The notes beneath the pieces were generated by a model. It saw only the letters and a list, made by a program, of their open reading frames with translations. It was not told the DNA's origin and ran no database searches. DNA of 64,000 nucleotides from Prolixibacteraceae bacterium (GTDB lineage: Bacteria; Bacteroidota; Bacteroidia; Bacteroidales; Prolixibacteraceae), in the NCBI GenBank assembly GCA_003506435.1, contig DOAQ01000037.1, positions 62,001-126,000 on the forward strand, given 5' to 3'. Made by a program: the position numbers and the translations under genes. Of the stretch, positions 55,021 to 63,912 are shown in pieces; the stretch's first letter is position 1, and the number at the start of each line of letters is the position of its first letter.

Positions 55021-56034
55021 ATGCTGGTAAACCAATCAATAATAACAGATATAAAGTCCATTATCGCTCAGGCGCGGGACAATGCTGTCCGTGCGGTTGA
55101 CCATCAGCGGACATTGATGTACTGGCATATTGGCGAACGCATTTTTGAAGAGGAACAGGAAGGAAAAGACCGGGCAGATTACGGTAAATACCTCACAGAA
55201 TACATCGCCAGCGAATTGGAACCGGAGTTTGGAAGCGGCTTTTCGAAACGCCAAATAGAGTTATTCCGACAGTTTTACCGCACTTTTCCAATTACGAATA
55301 CACTGTATTCGCAATTAAGCTGGAGCCAATACAAGCTGCTGATACGCCTTGACGTCCCTGAACAAAGGGAGTTTTATATTGCTGAAACAATAAAGAATAA
55401 CTGGACAGTACGACAATTGGAACGACAGATTTACAGCAATTTGTACGAACGCCTTTTGGTGAGTAACAACAAGGAAAGCGTCCTGGCAGTTGCCAAAAGC
55501 GAAAAACAACCCTCGGATGCCAAAGAGATTATCAAAGACCCAATGTTTCTGGAATTCCTGGGATTGAAAAGAGAATCCTCCTTCTACGAACGCGATTTGG
55601 AATCGGCCATCATCACGCATTTGCAGGAATTTTTACTGGAGCTGGGCAATGGGTTTTCATTTGTAGCCCGGCAAAAGCGGATACATATTGAGGGAGATGA
55701 ATTCTTTGCGGATTTGGTATTTTATAACCGGCTGTTGCAATGCTTTGTAATCATAGAAATAAAAACGACCAAAATCACCCATCAGGACATTGGGCAATTG
55801 CAGATGTACGTCAATTATTACGACCGCATTGAAAAGCTGCCACAGGAAAACCCGACCATTGGTATTCTGCTTTGCGCCAGCAAGAACGATGCTGTTGTAA
55901 GGTTTACCTTGCCCGAAGGACAAAAACGGATTTTTGCCAGCCAGTACAGGCTTTATCTGCCGACAGAACAGCAATTACTGAATGAGGTAAATAAAGAGTT
56001 GGAGAGTTTTGAGGGAAAGGGAGATAATGTATGA
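55021..56034 (+). CDS. DUF1016 family PD-(D/E)xK nuclease (YhcG-like)
   Basis: A 337-residue protein with the DUF1016 N-terminal domain (RTLMYWHIGERIFEEEQEG, about residues 25-45, and SRQIELFRQFY-type helices) and a C-terminal PD-(D/E)xK nuclease core: FADLVFYNRLLQCFVIIEIK (Asp about 238, E-x-K 250-252) with the family segment GQLQMYVNYYD. The longer frame starts with a TTG and is disfavoured. YhcG-type proteins are found in mobile elements and in restriction-associated clusters. It lies directly after the IS and could be separate cargo. Confidence 0.87.
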   Translation: MLVNQSIITDIKSIIAQARDNAVRAVDHQRTLMYWHIGERIFEEEQEGKDRADYGKYLTEYIASELEPEFGSGFSKRQIELFRQFYRTFPITNTLYSQLSWSQYKLLIRLDVPEQREFYIAETIKNNWTVRQLERQIYSNLYERLLVSNNKESVLAVAKSEKQPSDAKEIIKDPMFLEFLGLKRESSFYERDLESAIITHLQEFLLELGNGFSFVARQKRIHIEGDEFFADLVFYNRLLQCFVIIEIKTTKITHQDIGQLQMYVNYYDRIEKLPQENPTIGILLCASKNDAVVRFTLPEGQKRIFASQYRLYLPTEQQLLNEVNKELESFEGKGDNV

Positions 56035-56093
56035 AGTTGTTTATATTTTAGAATTACCTGCAAGGCTAAAAAACAAACTAAATCAATATAATT

Positions 56094-56813
56094 ATGAATT
56101 TATTCGGTTCATTTAGCTTTAGTCGACTAATAAAGACATTTCTTCCCGGATTAGTACTATGTCTTTCTATCTTAATCTACTTAGACATTATCCTTTTTTT
56201 ATTAGTTAACAAATATATAATCTTCAACTTTGTAATTGGCAATACTGCTCTATTTACAATACTTCTAATACCTTCAAGTGTTATTATGGGTATTTTTTCA
56301 AATATTATATTCTTCACATTCGCAAGGAATTACATAATTGACAATAATTTTCGATTAAATAATACAAAATTTTGTGAATTTGAAGATTATATCACAAAAC
56401 TGGTAAAAGAAGATCTAATAGAAAAAATGAATTTAAAAGGGGATAATGCAAATATGTTTAATGAGTTTATTGATGTTAAATCCTTCTATTTGAATAAAAT
56501 TGAGATCGCAAAGATTTCATTTATTAAAGATAGTTTTTTGTACTATTTGGATTTTCAATTAAATATCTTGTTAGCTATTGATTTCACTGTCCCTTCAATA
56601 ATCTATTTAATTATAACACAGAGTATAAAAAGCTCAATTCATTGGATTACAATATCAATAATTATTATAGTACTAATGATCCTCATTTTATTAATAAATC
56701 TAATATTTATCAAATCAGCAAGGTTAAATTATAAACATCATAAAAGAAAATATTTAAGCCTTGTCGTCGGCTCATTTTATTTCACAAATCAAGAAATTAA
56801 CAATAAAAAGTGA
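56094..56813 (+). CDS. Unknown membrane protein with four predicted helices
   Basis: A 239-residue protein with two hydrophobic segments near the N-terminus (about residues 14-35 and 45-78) and two more near the middle and C-terminus (about 155-178 and 183-205), separated by a charged cytoplasmic-looking loop. I do not recognise a family. The gene is AT-rich and 60 bases after the DUF1016 gene, 114 before the NUDIX operon, so its membership in either is unclear. A membrane effector of an immunity module is one possibility, unsupported by motif. Confidence 0.6.
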   Translation: MNLFGSFSFSRLIKTFLPGLVLCLSILIYLDIILFLLVNKYIIFNFVIGNTALFTILLIPSSVIMGIFSNIIFFTFARNYIIDNNFRLNNTKFCEFEDYITKLVKEDLIEKMNLKGDNANMFNEFIDVKSFYLNKIEIAKISFIKDSFLYYLDFQLNILLAIDFTVPSIIYLIITQSIKSSIHWITISIIIIVLMILILLINLIFIKSARLNYKHHKRKYLSLVVGSFYFTNQEINNKK

Positions 56814-56927
56814 GACAATCGATTATATTCAATCTTTTTAAGATTACATATTTAGATGGTTCCATTAAAATCTAAAATTGCTTTAATGCCAAACATTACA
56901 GATTAAAAAAATGTAAAAATCATCATT

Positions 56928-57671
56928 ATGAGAGACCTTCTTAATAAAATTGTTGATGTAGAAATTGATAGCCAGATAGGATCGAAACATCAAAGTAAAG
57001 ATTTTTTCTATTCTGTTAATTATGGTAAATTAGCAAAAGATGAAAAAATTGGTGCTTATGTACTTGGTCACTATAATGCTTTAAAGTCATTTAGAGGACA
57101 GGTTATAGCGATTATAGAGAGAGAAGAAAATTCAGAATTTATTGTCGCCGTTGCTGATATTGATAACACATATACATTTAAACAGATTCGTGCCTTGGTT
57201 GAATTTCAAGAAAGATTTTATAAATCTACAATGCATACCGCAGGGAATTATTTTAATAAAGAAATAAGACCGATAACACTTGGATTAGTGTACCGAGGCG
57301 AAGATATTTTAGTTGAGAAATATGATGATCTCATTAAGGCACAAACATTTTACAGATTTATTGGGGGTGGAATACAATTCAGAGAAAAAGCGGAAATAGC
57401 ATTAGCTAGAGAGTTCAGAGAAGAAATCAACGCAAATATTAATATAATTTCCCATAAGGCTACAATAGAGAACATATTCAGTTTTGGAAATAGCGATGAG
57501 CATGAAATAGCATTTGTCTATGAAATACAAATTGATGAACATTTCTATTTACTTGACAAATTTGAAAAAACGGAAAATAATGCCATAAACGATGTTTATT
57601 GGATAAATAAGAAAAAATTCATTAGTGGTGAACTAGTGTTATATCCTGATGGCGTAATAAATTACATTTAG
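56928..57671 (+). CDS. Pyrophosphatase-like / NUDIX fusion protein
   Basis: A 247-residue two-domain protein. Residues 1-95 resemble the small inorganic-pyrophosphatase-like family: VEIDSQIGSKHQSKDFFYSV, NYGKLAKDEKIGAYVLGH, and ALVEFQERFYKST. The Asp normally in the LDAYVLG segment is Gly here, so pyrophosphatase activity is doubtful. Residues 98-247 form a NUDIX hydrolase with a complete Nudix box G-x5-E-x7-REFREE (start GGIQFRE). It should cleave a nucleoside-diphosphate-linked compound or PPi-related substrate. It is the first gene of a five-gene operon with kinases, radical SAM and a beta-RFAP-synthase-like protein. Confidence 0.85.
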   Translation: MRDLLNKIVDVEIDSQIGSKHQSKDFFYSVNYGKLAKDEKIGAYVLGHYNALKSFRGQVIAIIEREENSEFIVAVADIDNTYTFKQIRALVEFQERFYKSTMHTAGNYFNKEIRPITLGLVYRGEDILVEKYDDLIKAQTFYRFIGGGIQFREKAEIALAREFREEINANINIISHKATIENIFSFGNSDEHEIAFVYEIQIDEHFYLLDKFEKTENNAINDVYWINKKKFISGELVLYPDGVINYI

Positions 57672-57735
57672 TTTATTACAAGGGAAAATATAACTATTTA
57701 ACAATCAGACTGATACACTTCCAACAATAAGCAAA

Positions 57736-58347
57736 ATGAAGGCAAGTTCATTCTTAATTACTGGTAATGATTTAGTTGGCAAGACTACACTTATCAATCA
57801 ATTAGTTCCGTATTTAAATAGCCTTGGATTAAAAACTATTTCAAATAAGAACGATTTATACAAAACAAGTGTAATGCATACCATACAAAGTCTTTTAGAT
57901 GATGCAAATAATACGAAAGACTTTATTCAAATAAATAGCTTATTTCTAGTAACATTTTTAATCGATTCTATTAAGTACAAACCAGACCCTAATGTAATAC
58001 TTATCCAAGATTCATATGCTTGTAGAACAATTGCATTTTGCTATGCTAATCAATTAAATCCAATCACAGAACTTCTTGACGCTTATAAAGACCATTTTTT
58101 CCCCTTTGATGTTACAATTCATCTAAAAGCTTCGATAGAATGTAGGAAAGACCGTTTAAATGCAAAACTTAATTCGAATAACCAAGATCAATTAATTATA
58201 ACAGACCAAGAAAAAGTAAGGAAAATGGATCAATACCTTAATGATATTGTAAAAACTCGTAAATATTTTTTGCAGGTTGATACTTCTTCGTTAACAATAT
58301 CACAAGTATTTGAGCAAGTCAAAGTTTATGTGAATAATTTTATTTAA
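57736..58347 (+). CDS. Thymidylate-kinase-like P-loop kinase
   Basis: A 203-residue P-loop kinase with Walker A GNDLVGKTT (residues 10-18) and an IQDSYACRTIAF segment where thymidylate kinases carry the DRY/DR motif. A lid-like ECRKDRLNAK is near residues 135-145. It would phosphorylate a nucleoside or nucleoside monophosphate, but the substrate residues of true thymidylate kinase are not preserved in any obvious way. Gaps to neighbours are 64 and 40 bases on the same strand. Confidence 0.78.
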   Translation: MKASSFLITGNDLVGKTTLINQLVPYLNSLGLKTISNKNDLYKTSVMHTIQSLLDDANNTKDFIQINSLFLVTFLIDSIKYKPDPNVILIQDSYACRTIAFCYANQLNPITELLDAYKDHFFPFDVTIHLKASIECRKDRLNAKLNSNNQDQLIITDQEKVRKMDQYLNDIVKTRKYFLQVDTSSLTISQVFEQVKVYVNNFI

Positions 58348-58387
58348 ATAATTGTCTTAAATATCAAAGCCTTATAAGACATTGAAA

Positions 58388-60031
58388 ATGAATCAAATAA
58401 AAATACATCTTCCATTTTTTCGAACTCTTTATTCACAATCTGCTAGTTCTCTAACAATTGCATCCATAGCTGCCTATTTGGAAAAAAACGGCTACCGTAC
58501 AGAGCAATATCTTTTCGATAGAAGTAATTTAAGAACAGTTGGAAGATTTATTAGTAAATTTAGTTTAATACAGTGTGAAATAGTGATTGCTAAAGTGAAT
58601 TACCAAGATCACCATATAATTATCCCTTTACTTGAAGAATTAAAAAAAAGAAAATATGCTAATAAAGTCGCTTTATGTGGACCTTATGCGATTCAGAACT
58701 TTCGGTCAATAATGTCAACGCATAAATTAATAGATGCGGTTTTAGTTGGACAACCAGAAATAGCAGCATTAGAATTTGTTCAATACTGTACTTCATCAAA
58801 CGAACACTGTTTTAAAGAATTTTCATTTGCATACAGAAGTTCAGACAATGAGGATCTAATCATAGATCCTTTAAAAATAAAAAAGACCATTGCACTTGAT
58901 GATCTGCCATTTCCAAAAAGGTCGGTAGAATTAATTGAAGAAACGACACATGTTAATTTAGAAGCTTCTCGTGGATGCCATTTTAATTGTAGCTTTTGTC
59001 ATCATAGCAAAACAAATGTGAACTACCGTTCACCTGAAAATGTTGTCAAGGAAATAGTATATCTTAACAAGGTTTTAGGAAAAACATTATTTATTTTTAA
59101 TGATAGCTGTTTTTGGGCTAATCCACTTGACAACGAACGAATTCTAAAAATTGCCAATGGAATTATTAGGGAGGCACTTGACATTAGGATTTGTATATAC
59201 CTGCGTATTAAACCTTTAATACCTATAGATGTATTAGAAGCACTTGTAAAAGCAGGGCTAGTGCGAGTTTTTTTAGGTGTAGAGAGCGGAATTAATAGAA
59301 TACAACATGCATTTAATAAAGTAACGCAAAATGATGATTTTATAACAGCAAGAAATTTATTTGAAAAAGATTTTAATTTGAATGTTCATATTGGATTTAT
59401 TACTATTGAACATAGCTCTACAATAATTGAGGTTGAGCAGAATGTAGACTATTTAATGCAAATTGAAAAGTTATTCAGAATAGGAATTCTGGTTGAGCCA
59501 ATGCGATTAATACCAAACACTGCTCTATTTGTGAGGTTGTTAAACGAGGGTATAATTGATCGCACACTTAATTACAATGAAATAACATATGGCTATCGAT
59601 TCATGCATTGTGAAACTTCAGCATTTCTATTAGGTATCCAAGAAATTTTTCGTTTACGCTTAGGTCGTGAAGCATATAGATTTGAATATTACTCTACCGT
59701 TGTGGGCTTGCTTAATGTATTAACTAAAAAAATACTTGGAGAACTCAATTTTGAGATTGAAAATCATTTCCAGCGTGTGTACACTATTCGAAAACAAGGT
59801 ATGTTGCTCATATATAATTACTTGAAATATAAAATAAGCAAATTCAAAATTGAATCATCCTATGTATTTTCAATTAATGATTTTGAGAGTATTGAATTTC
59901 AAAAAAAATTTAAACAGCTCTCAATAGAGATAGAAATAGCATATGGATTTCTAGTAGCAGAAGTGGAACGAAATGGAGCTAGTAGAGCAGTTAAAGAAAC
60001 TTACACTGGAATGGAAGGAATATATGCATAA
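58388..60031 (+). CDS. Radical SAM protein with possible cobalamin-binding N-terminus
   Basis: A 547-residue radical S-adenosylmethionine enzyme from the ATG at 58388. The [4Fe-4S] motif is GCHFNCSFC (Cys197, Cys201, Cys204), followed by a FNDSCFWANPLDNERI segment and an ESGINRIQ strand typical of B12-dependent members. Residues 1-135 have the Rossmann-like pattern of B12-binding domains but no DxHxxG. Its reaction could be a methylation, rearrangement or carbon-carbon chemistry on a nucleotide-related substrate. It overlaps the next gene by 8 bases. It is not viperin-like in its motif context. Confidence 0.87.
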   Translation: MNQIKIHLPFFRTLYSQSASSLTIASIAAYLEKNGYRTEQYLFDRSNLRTVGRFISKFSLIQCEIVIAKVNYQDHHIIIPLLEELKKRKYANKVALCGPYAIQNFRSIMSTHKLIDAVLVGQPEIAALEFVQYCTSSNEHCFKEFSFAYRSSDNEDLIIDPLKIKKTIALDDLPFPKRSVELIEETTHVNLEASRGCHFNCSFCHHSKTNVNYRSPENVVKEIVYLNKVLGKTLFIFNDSCFWANPLDNERILKIANGIIREALDIRICIYLRIKPLIPIDVLEALVKAGLVRVFLGVESGINRIQHAFNKVTQNDDFITARNLFEKDFNLNVHIGFITIEHSSTIIEVEQNVDYLMQIEKLFRIGILVEPMRLIPNTALFVRLLNEGIIDRTLNYNEITYGYRFMHCETSAFLLGIQEIFRLRLGREAYRFEYYSTVVGLLNVLTKKILGELNFEIENHFQRVYTIRKQGMLLIYNYLKYKISKFKIESSYVFSINDFESIEFQKKFKQLSIEIEIAYGFLVAEVERNGASRAVKETYTGMEGIYA

Positions 60032-60659
60032 AAATACAACAGTCATTAGTATTGATGGTAATGTAAATGCAGGCAAAACTAGTTTGCTTAAGGCGATTGT
60101 ATTTATGAATAATCTTCTGAATATCAAGTATGTTCCAGAACACACAGATTTACTTGACCCAAACATTGAGGAATCTCTTTCTTTTATTATGCTACAAGAA
60201 AAATATTTAAACACTGAATTGGTTAAATATGATATTATCAATAATTCATCGGCAGACTTATTTCTTATGGATCGCTCTTTTATTTCAATTTTTGCTCATA
60301 CTCTTGCAACAACATCAAGAATAAGCAAGGAGAGAATTTTTGTAGTAAATAAATTATGCGAATTAATTGAATCTAAAAGAATCATAATTCCAAACTGCTT
60401 TGTATTTTTTGATGTAAAATATGAAGTTTGTATTAATCGGTACAATAATAACCATAAAGCAAAAGGTACATCTCTTGATTTAGTGGATCCAATTTATTTT
60501 AACTTCCTACAAAATTTCTATCGTGAATGGGTGAAACTAGTCGGTGGCCATATGATCTCAAGTCATGATGAATTTCAAATTGATAATTTGAGATATACTT
60601 CATACGATAGGTTGCTAATAATTGATTTAATAGAAAATATTTCAAAAGTAAATAGTTAA
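60024..60659 (+). CDS. Second nucleoside-kinase-like P-loop protein
   Basis: A 211-residue protein from the ATG at 60024 (MHKNTTVISIDG), preceded by a GGAAGGA ribosome-binding-like sequence; an in-frame ATG at 59973 would add 17 residues. Walker A is GNVNAGKTS (residues 8-16), and LFLMDRSFIS carries a DRS catalytic-like motif as in deoxynucleoside kinases and thymidylate kinases. C-terminal residues resemble no lid I know. It overlaps the radical SAM gene by 8 bases and is one base from the GHMP-like gene, so the three are coupled. Confidence 0.78.
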   Translation: MHKNTTVISIDGNVNAGKTSLLKAIVFMNNLLNIKYVPEHTDLLDPNIEESLSFIMLQEKYLNTELVKYDIINNSSADLFLMDRSFISIFAHTLATTSRISKERIFVVNKLCELIESKRIIIPNCFVFFDVKYEVCINRYNNNHKAKGTSLDLVDPIYFNFLQNFYREWVKLVGGHMISSHDEFQIDNLRYTSYDRLLIIDLIENISKVNS

Positions 60660-60660
60660 T

Positions 60661-61611
60661 ATGGCAATTGAGGTAAGTTGCGGATATAGGATTCATATTA
60701 ATAGTATTGATATGAATGGCCATAATCAAAGGATATGTGGTGGTATTGGTTTTTGCGTTGAGAACCCAAGGATAAAGGTTGTTGTGTCTTATGTACTTGG
60801 GAAAGACATTATCCCTGCGTATCTACACGACACATTATTCCCGCTTATCCAGCAATTTCGAGATAAAGAAAAAATAGAGTATTATTACAAACTGACTTTT
60901 AATGAACTTATTCATTCTCAAAAAGGATTGGGAAGTACGACCATAATTAAACTTTGTGTGCTTAGCGCATTATATAATCTAGCTGGGAGAAATTTTAATA
61001 AACGTATTGCCAACTTTTACGGTATAGGTCTAATTTCTGGTATTTCTATAAATGCTTTTTTTGACGGTGGCTTTATTATAGACGGTGGTTATCAAATTGA
61101 TAACACAGCTATTAAAACGTTAAATGGTATATCTGCTGGTAGACCGGCTCCGCTATTATTTCGGACACCTTTTCCACGGAAGTGGAAAATATTTCTTGCA
61201 ATCCCAAAAAATATTAGATCATTAGATGGTGAAAAAGAAGCAATCTTCTTTAATAAAATCACTCCAATAGATAACGCGGAAGTTCATAAAATATCTTACT
61301 ATGTTCTTATGGGTGCATTGCCAAGCTTGTTGGAAAAGAATTTTGAACAATTTTCAGGAAGCATAAATAGCATTGTGAAATATGGAACGAAAAAACATGA
61401 GAAAGCTCTTCATTTTGAGCAAAATAAGTTATTACTCAATCAAATGGCAAATGATTTTGGATTTGCGTCAGTATCTTCATTAGGTCCAACTATTTACACT
61501 ATTTCTGATAAACAAGTAGATATACAATTTTATCAAAATAAGTTTCAAGACTATTTTTTTCACTTGACGAGAGTTTCAAACTTAGGGCATAAAGTTCAAA
61601 GTTTTCTCTGA
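60661..61611 (+). CDS. GHMP-fold protein resembling beta-RFAP synthase (MptG-like)
   Basis: A 316-residue protein whose sequence follows beta-ribofuranosylaminobenzene 5'-phosphate synthase: GYRIHINSIDMNGHNQRICGG at the start, the glycine-rich QKGLGSTT (about residues 85-93, GHMP motif), SGISINAFFDGGFIIDGG (about 121-140), and RTPFPRKWKIFLAIP. Beta-RFAP synthase condenses PRPP with an aromatic acid to a C-riboside with release of CO2 and PPi, the first step of methanopterin synthesis. No other methanopterin genes are in the window. It is the last gene of the operon. A related but different reaction is likely. Confidence 0.75.
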   Translation: MAIEVSCGYRIHINSIDMNGHNQRICGGIGFCVENPRIKVVVSYVLGKDIIPAYLHDTLFPLIQQFRDKEKIEYYYKLTFNELIHSQKGLGSTTIIKLCVLSALYNLAGRNFNKRIANFYGIGLISGISINAFFDGGFIIDGGYQIDNTAIKTLNGISAGRPAPLLFRTPFPRKWKIFLAIPKNIRSLDGEKEAIFFNKITPIDNAEVHKISYYVLMGALPSLLEKNFEQFSGSINSIVKYGTKKHEKALHFEQNKLLLNQMANDFGFASVSSLGPTIYTISDKQVDIQFYQNKFQDYFFHLTRVSNLGHKVQSFL

Positions 61612-61700
61612 CTTTTCACAAACTATTGTTTGCTCTGCTAAAACATCACCAAAAATAATTGCTCGTGATACAGTGGAATAAGATGAGAATTATAAAAAAA

Positions 61701-61741
61701 GACTAAAAAAACCCGGTAGGTAACAATTAAGCTACCCGGGT
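61701..61741 (-). terminator. Hairpin with U-tract on the minus strand, near the intron 5' end
   Basis: ACCCGGTAG (61711-61719) pairs with CTACCCGGGT (61732-61741) with one bulge. Read on the minus strand it is followed by TTTTTTAGTCTTTTTTT, a good terminator. It sits 13 bases before the inferred start of the group II intron, and some group II introns (class C) target the DNA next to terminators. Confidence 0.6.
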
Positions 61742-61754
61742 TCGGTGGTTTTCG

Positions 61755-63758
61755 GTGCGCCGTTTTCCACTCTGTTGGCTTTTCGGCTTGACAGGAAATC
61801 GCCCGCAATCCGCCCCTGCGTGAGTTTCCTACGTGTGTGTCTTGAATCAACCCGTGAAAGCGGAAAGAATGCTGTACAAAAGATGGAAGCCTTTTGGCGG
61901 TGATAAAACGAAAGCCGGAGCCGAGCGAACAGGCAATGGAATCATTATCTACAACAAAGGGATTGGCCTTCCGCAGACGACTTTCAGGAGTAGTTTGCAA
62001 ACTACCTTATGCTGCGTTGGGCGGAAACTCCCTCGGTGGTGAACGATAAGGAAAAACGAGGACTTGATCCTCGAAGGTGTGTATTGTCGAGCTGAATAAA
62101 TTAAAACAACTATGAAGTCTCGTAAAAGCAAAGAGGAGATGTCGAAAGCGGATGTTTACGTAGGTGTCCGTTAAGAGTGTAAAGGAAACCTGATTACTGT
62201 TTACACGACATCCGGGATAAAGTTGACAGGAAGGCAATACAGGGTTTTGTACGGAACAAGAGAAGTCGGTACTGCACGGTTAACCGCAAAGGGAAGCCGT
62301 CATACAGGGATTGTATGAAGTATCGGTGGCAGACTAAGCCGTAGTAGTGATGAAACTTCTGTAACGGAAGCGGAGCGAAGGACTTAGCTTGTTTACATTT
62401 CATTAATTACCAACAAGCAGTAATGCGATGATTGACTATTATGAAATAAAATCACAGCCAATTACCAGGGTAATGGTTTTACAGGCATATAAGAAAGTAC
62501 GAGCCAACAAAGGAAGCGGCGGCGTAGATGATATGGATTGGGAATGGTTGGACAACAACCAGAAAACCGAGCTGTACAAACTATGGAACCGGCTAACTTC
62601 AGGCAGTTATTTCCCGATGCCTGTAAAAGAAGTACCCATCAAAAAGAAAGGCGGAGGCGAGCGTAAATTAGGCATCCCAACGCTATTGGACCGCATTGCA
62701 CAACAAGTAGCCAAAACACATCTGGAACGCATTTTAGAACCACACTTTCACAACAGTTCGTTTGGATACCGGCCTGCAAGAAATTGCCATCAGGCGGTAG
62801 CACAGGCAAACAGAAACACGTACGATCATGATTTTGTCATCGACATGGACATTAAAGGGTTCTTCGATAACATCGACCACGATTTGCTGATGAAAGCGGT
62901 AAGGTTCTATTGCGGTGATAAATGGATTTTGCTATACGTTGAACGCTGGCTCAAAGCAGGGATTGTGCAACAGGACAGTACAACATATATAGATCGGCTG
63001 ACAGGAACTCCGCAAGGAGGGGTAATCAGTCCGCTACTTGCCAACCTGTTCCTGCACGTAAGTTTCGATAAATGGATGGAAATAAACCATCCGGAGAAAC
63101 CCTTTGAACGCTATGCCGACGATGTGGTGGTACATTGCAAAACGGAGAAACAGGCCATTTTTATGTTGAAACAAATCGGCGCACGTCTCCAAAAATGCAA
63201 ACTAACATTACATCCCGAAAAGACCAAAATTGTAAATGTTAGGGGAAAATCAGAAAAGAAATATCCAAAGAGTTATGATTTTCTGGGCTTCACCATTCGC
63301 CCACACTGGGTCAAAGTAAACAGCAAAATGATGCTGATGCCCAGTATATTCATGAGTCGGAAATCGAAGAGTAGCGTGATGGAAAAGTTCAGGGAACTGA
63401 ACATTCACAAACGAAGAAAACCGTTGGAAGTAATTGCAAGTGAGTTACGCCCCATTATACAGGGCATCATCAATTATTACTGCAAGTTTTCATCGAACCA
63501 TACAGCCGAAATCTGGTATCAGCTAAATTCAAGATTGCTTAAATGGGTAAAATGGGAGAAAGGACTTTACAAAAGGGCATCTTTGAGATGGCTGAAGAAA
63601 AAGCACAAGGAAACACCTTTACTTTTTCCGCACTGGCAATTGGTAAATCCGTAAAGTAGCAATACTTTAGTGATGGAACAAGAAGAGCCGTGTGAAGCGA
63701 GAGTTTCAAGCACGGTTCCGTGAGAACATGAGGGTGAAATTCCCTTGCGTGACTCGAT
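61755..63758 (+). mobile_element. Group II intron, apparently complete
   Basis: The 5' end is GTGCGC at 61755. Domains I-IV hold the structured RNA (about 670 bases) and the reverse-transcriptase gene. Domain V is complete and foldable at 63685-63718: AGCCGTG pairs with CACGGTT, upper stem TGAAGC/GTTTCA, loop GAGA, AG bulge, AGC triad present. Domain VI follows with the GACTCGAT end at 63751-63758. The exact 5' boundary is inferred from the consensus only. Confidence 0.85.
62428..63654 (+). CDS. ltrA: Group II intron reverse transcriptase/maturase
   Basis: A 408-residue retron-unrelated group II intron protein: reverse-transcriptase fingers/palm with the catalytic YADD (ERYADDVVVHC), TGTPQGGVISPLLANLFLH (domain 4), LERILEPHFHNSSFGYRP, and a C-terminal maturase domain (KLRPIIQGIINYYCKF-type). 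It ends without an HNH endonuclease domain, so retrohoming should rely on priming at a nascent strand or fork. It is encoded in intron domain IV. Confidence 0.95.
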   Translation: MIDYYEIKSQPITRVMVLQAYKKVRANKGSGGVDDMDWEWLDNNQKTELYKLWNRLTSGSYFPMPVKEVPIKKKGGGERKLGIPTLLDRIAQQVAKTHLERILEPHFHNSSFGYRPARNCHQAVAQANRNTYDHDFVIDMDIKGFFDNIDHDLLMKAVRFYCGDKWILLYVERWLKAGIVQQDSTTYIDRLTGTPQGGVISPLLANLFLHVSFDKWMEINHPEKPFERYADDVVVHCKTEKQAIFMLKQIGARLQKCKLTLHPEKTKIVNVRGKSEKKYPKSYDFLGFTIRPHWVKVNSKMMLMPSIFMSRKSKSSVMEKFRELNIHKRRKPLEVIASELRPIIQGIINYYCKFSSNHTAEIWYQLNSRLLKWVKWEKGLYKRASLRWLKKKHKETPLLFPHWQLVNP

Positions 63759-63912
63759 TATAAATCATAAACAAAAGGCAAAGTAGAACAGATTATTATT
63801 AAAATTCACACCCTTTGATTAGTTAGCCAAATTAGCGAAATTCGTCTGCTAGATAAATCGTGACATTTAAGATGACATTCGTAGTGCCATGTAAAAATAA
63901 TGAATTTGCAAA

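Noticed and set aside
58388..60031. Viperin-type radical SAM enzyme
   Set aside because: The protein is about 547 residues with a long Rossmann-like N-terminus and lacks the length and motif pattern of prokaryotic viperins. The analogy is to chemistry and context only.
62428..63654. Retron or defence-associated reverse transcriptase
   Set aside because: Maturase domain, intron 5' consensus and a foldable domain V identify it as a group II intron protein.
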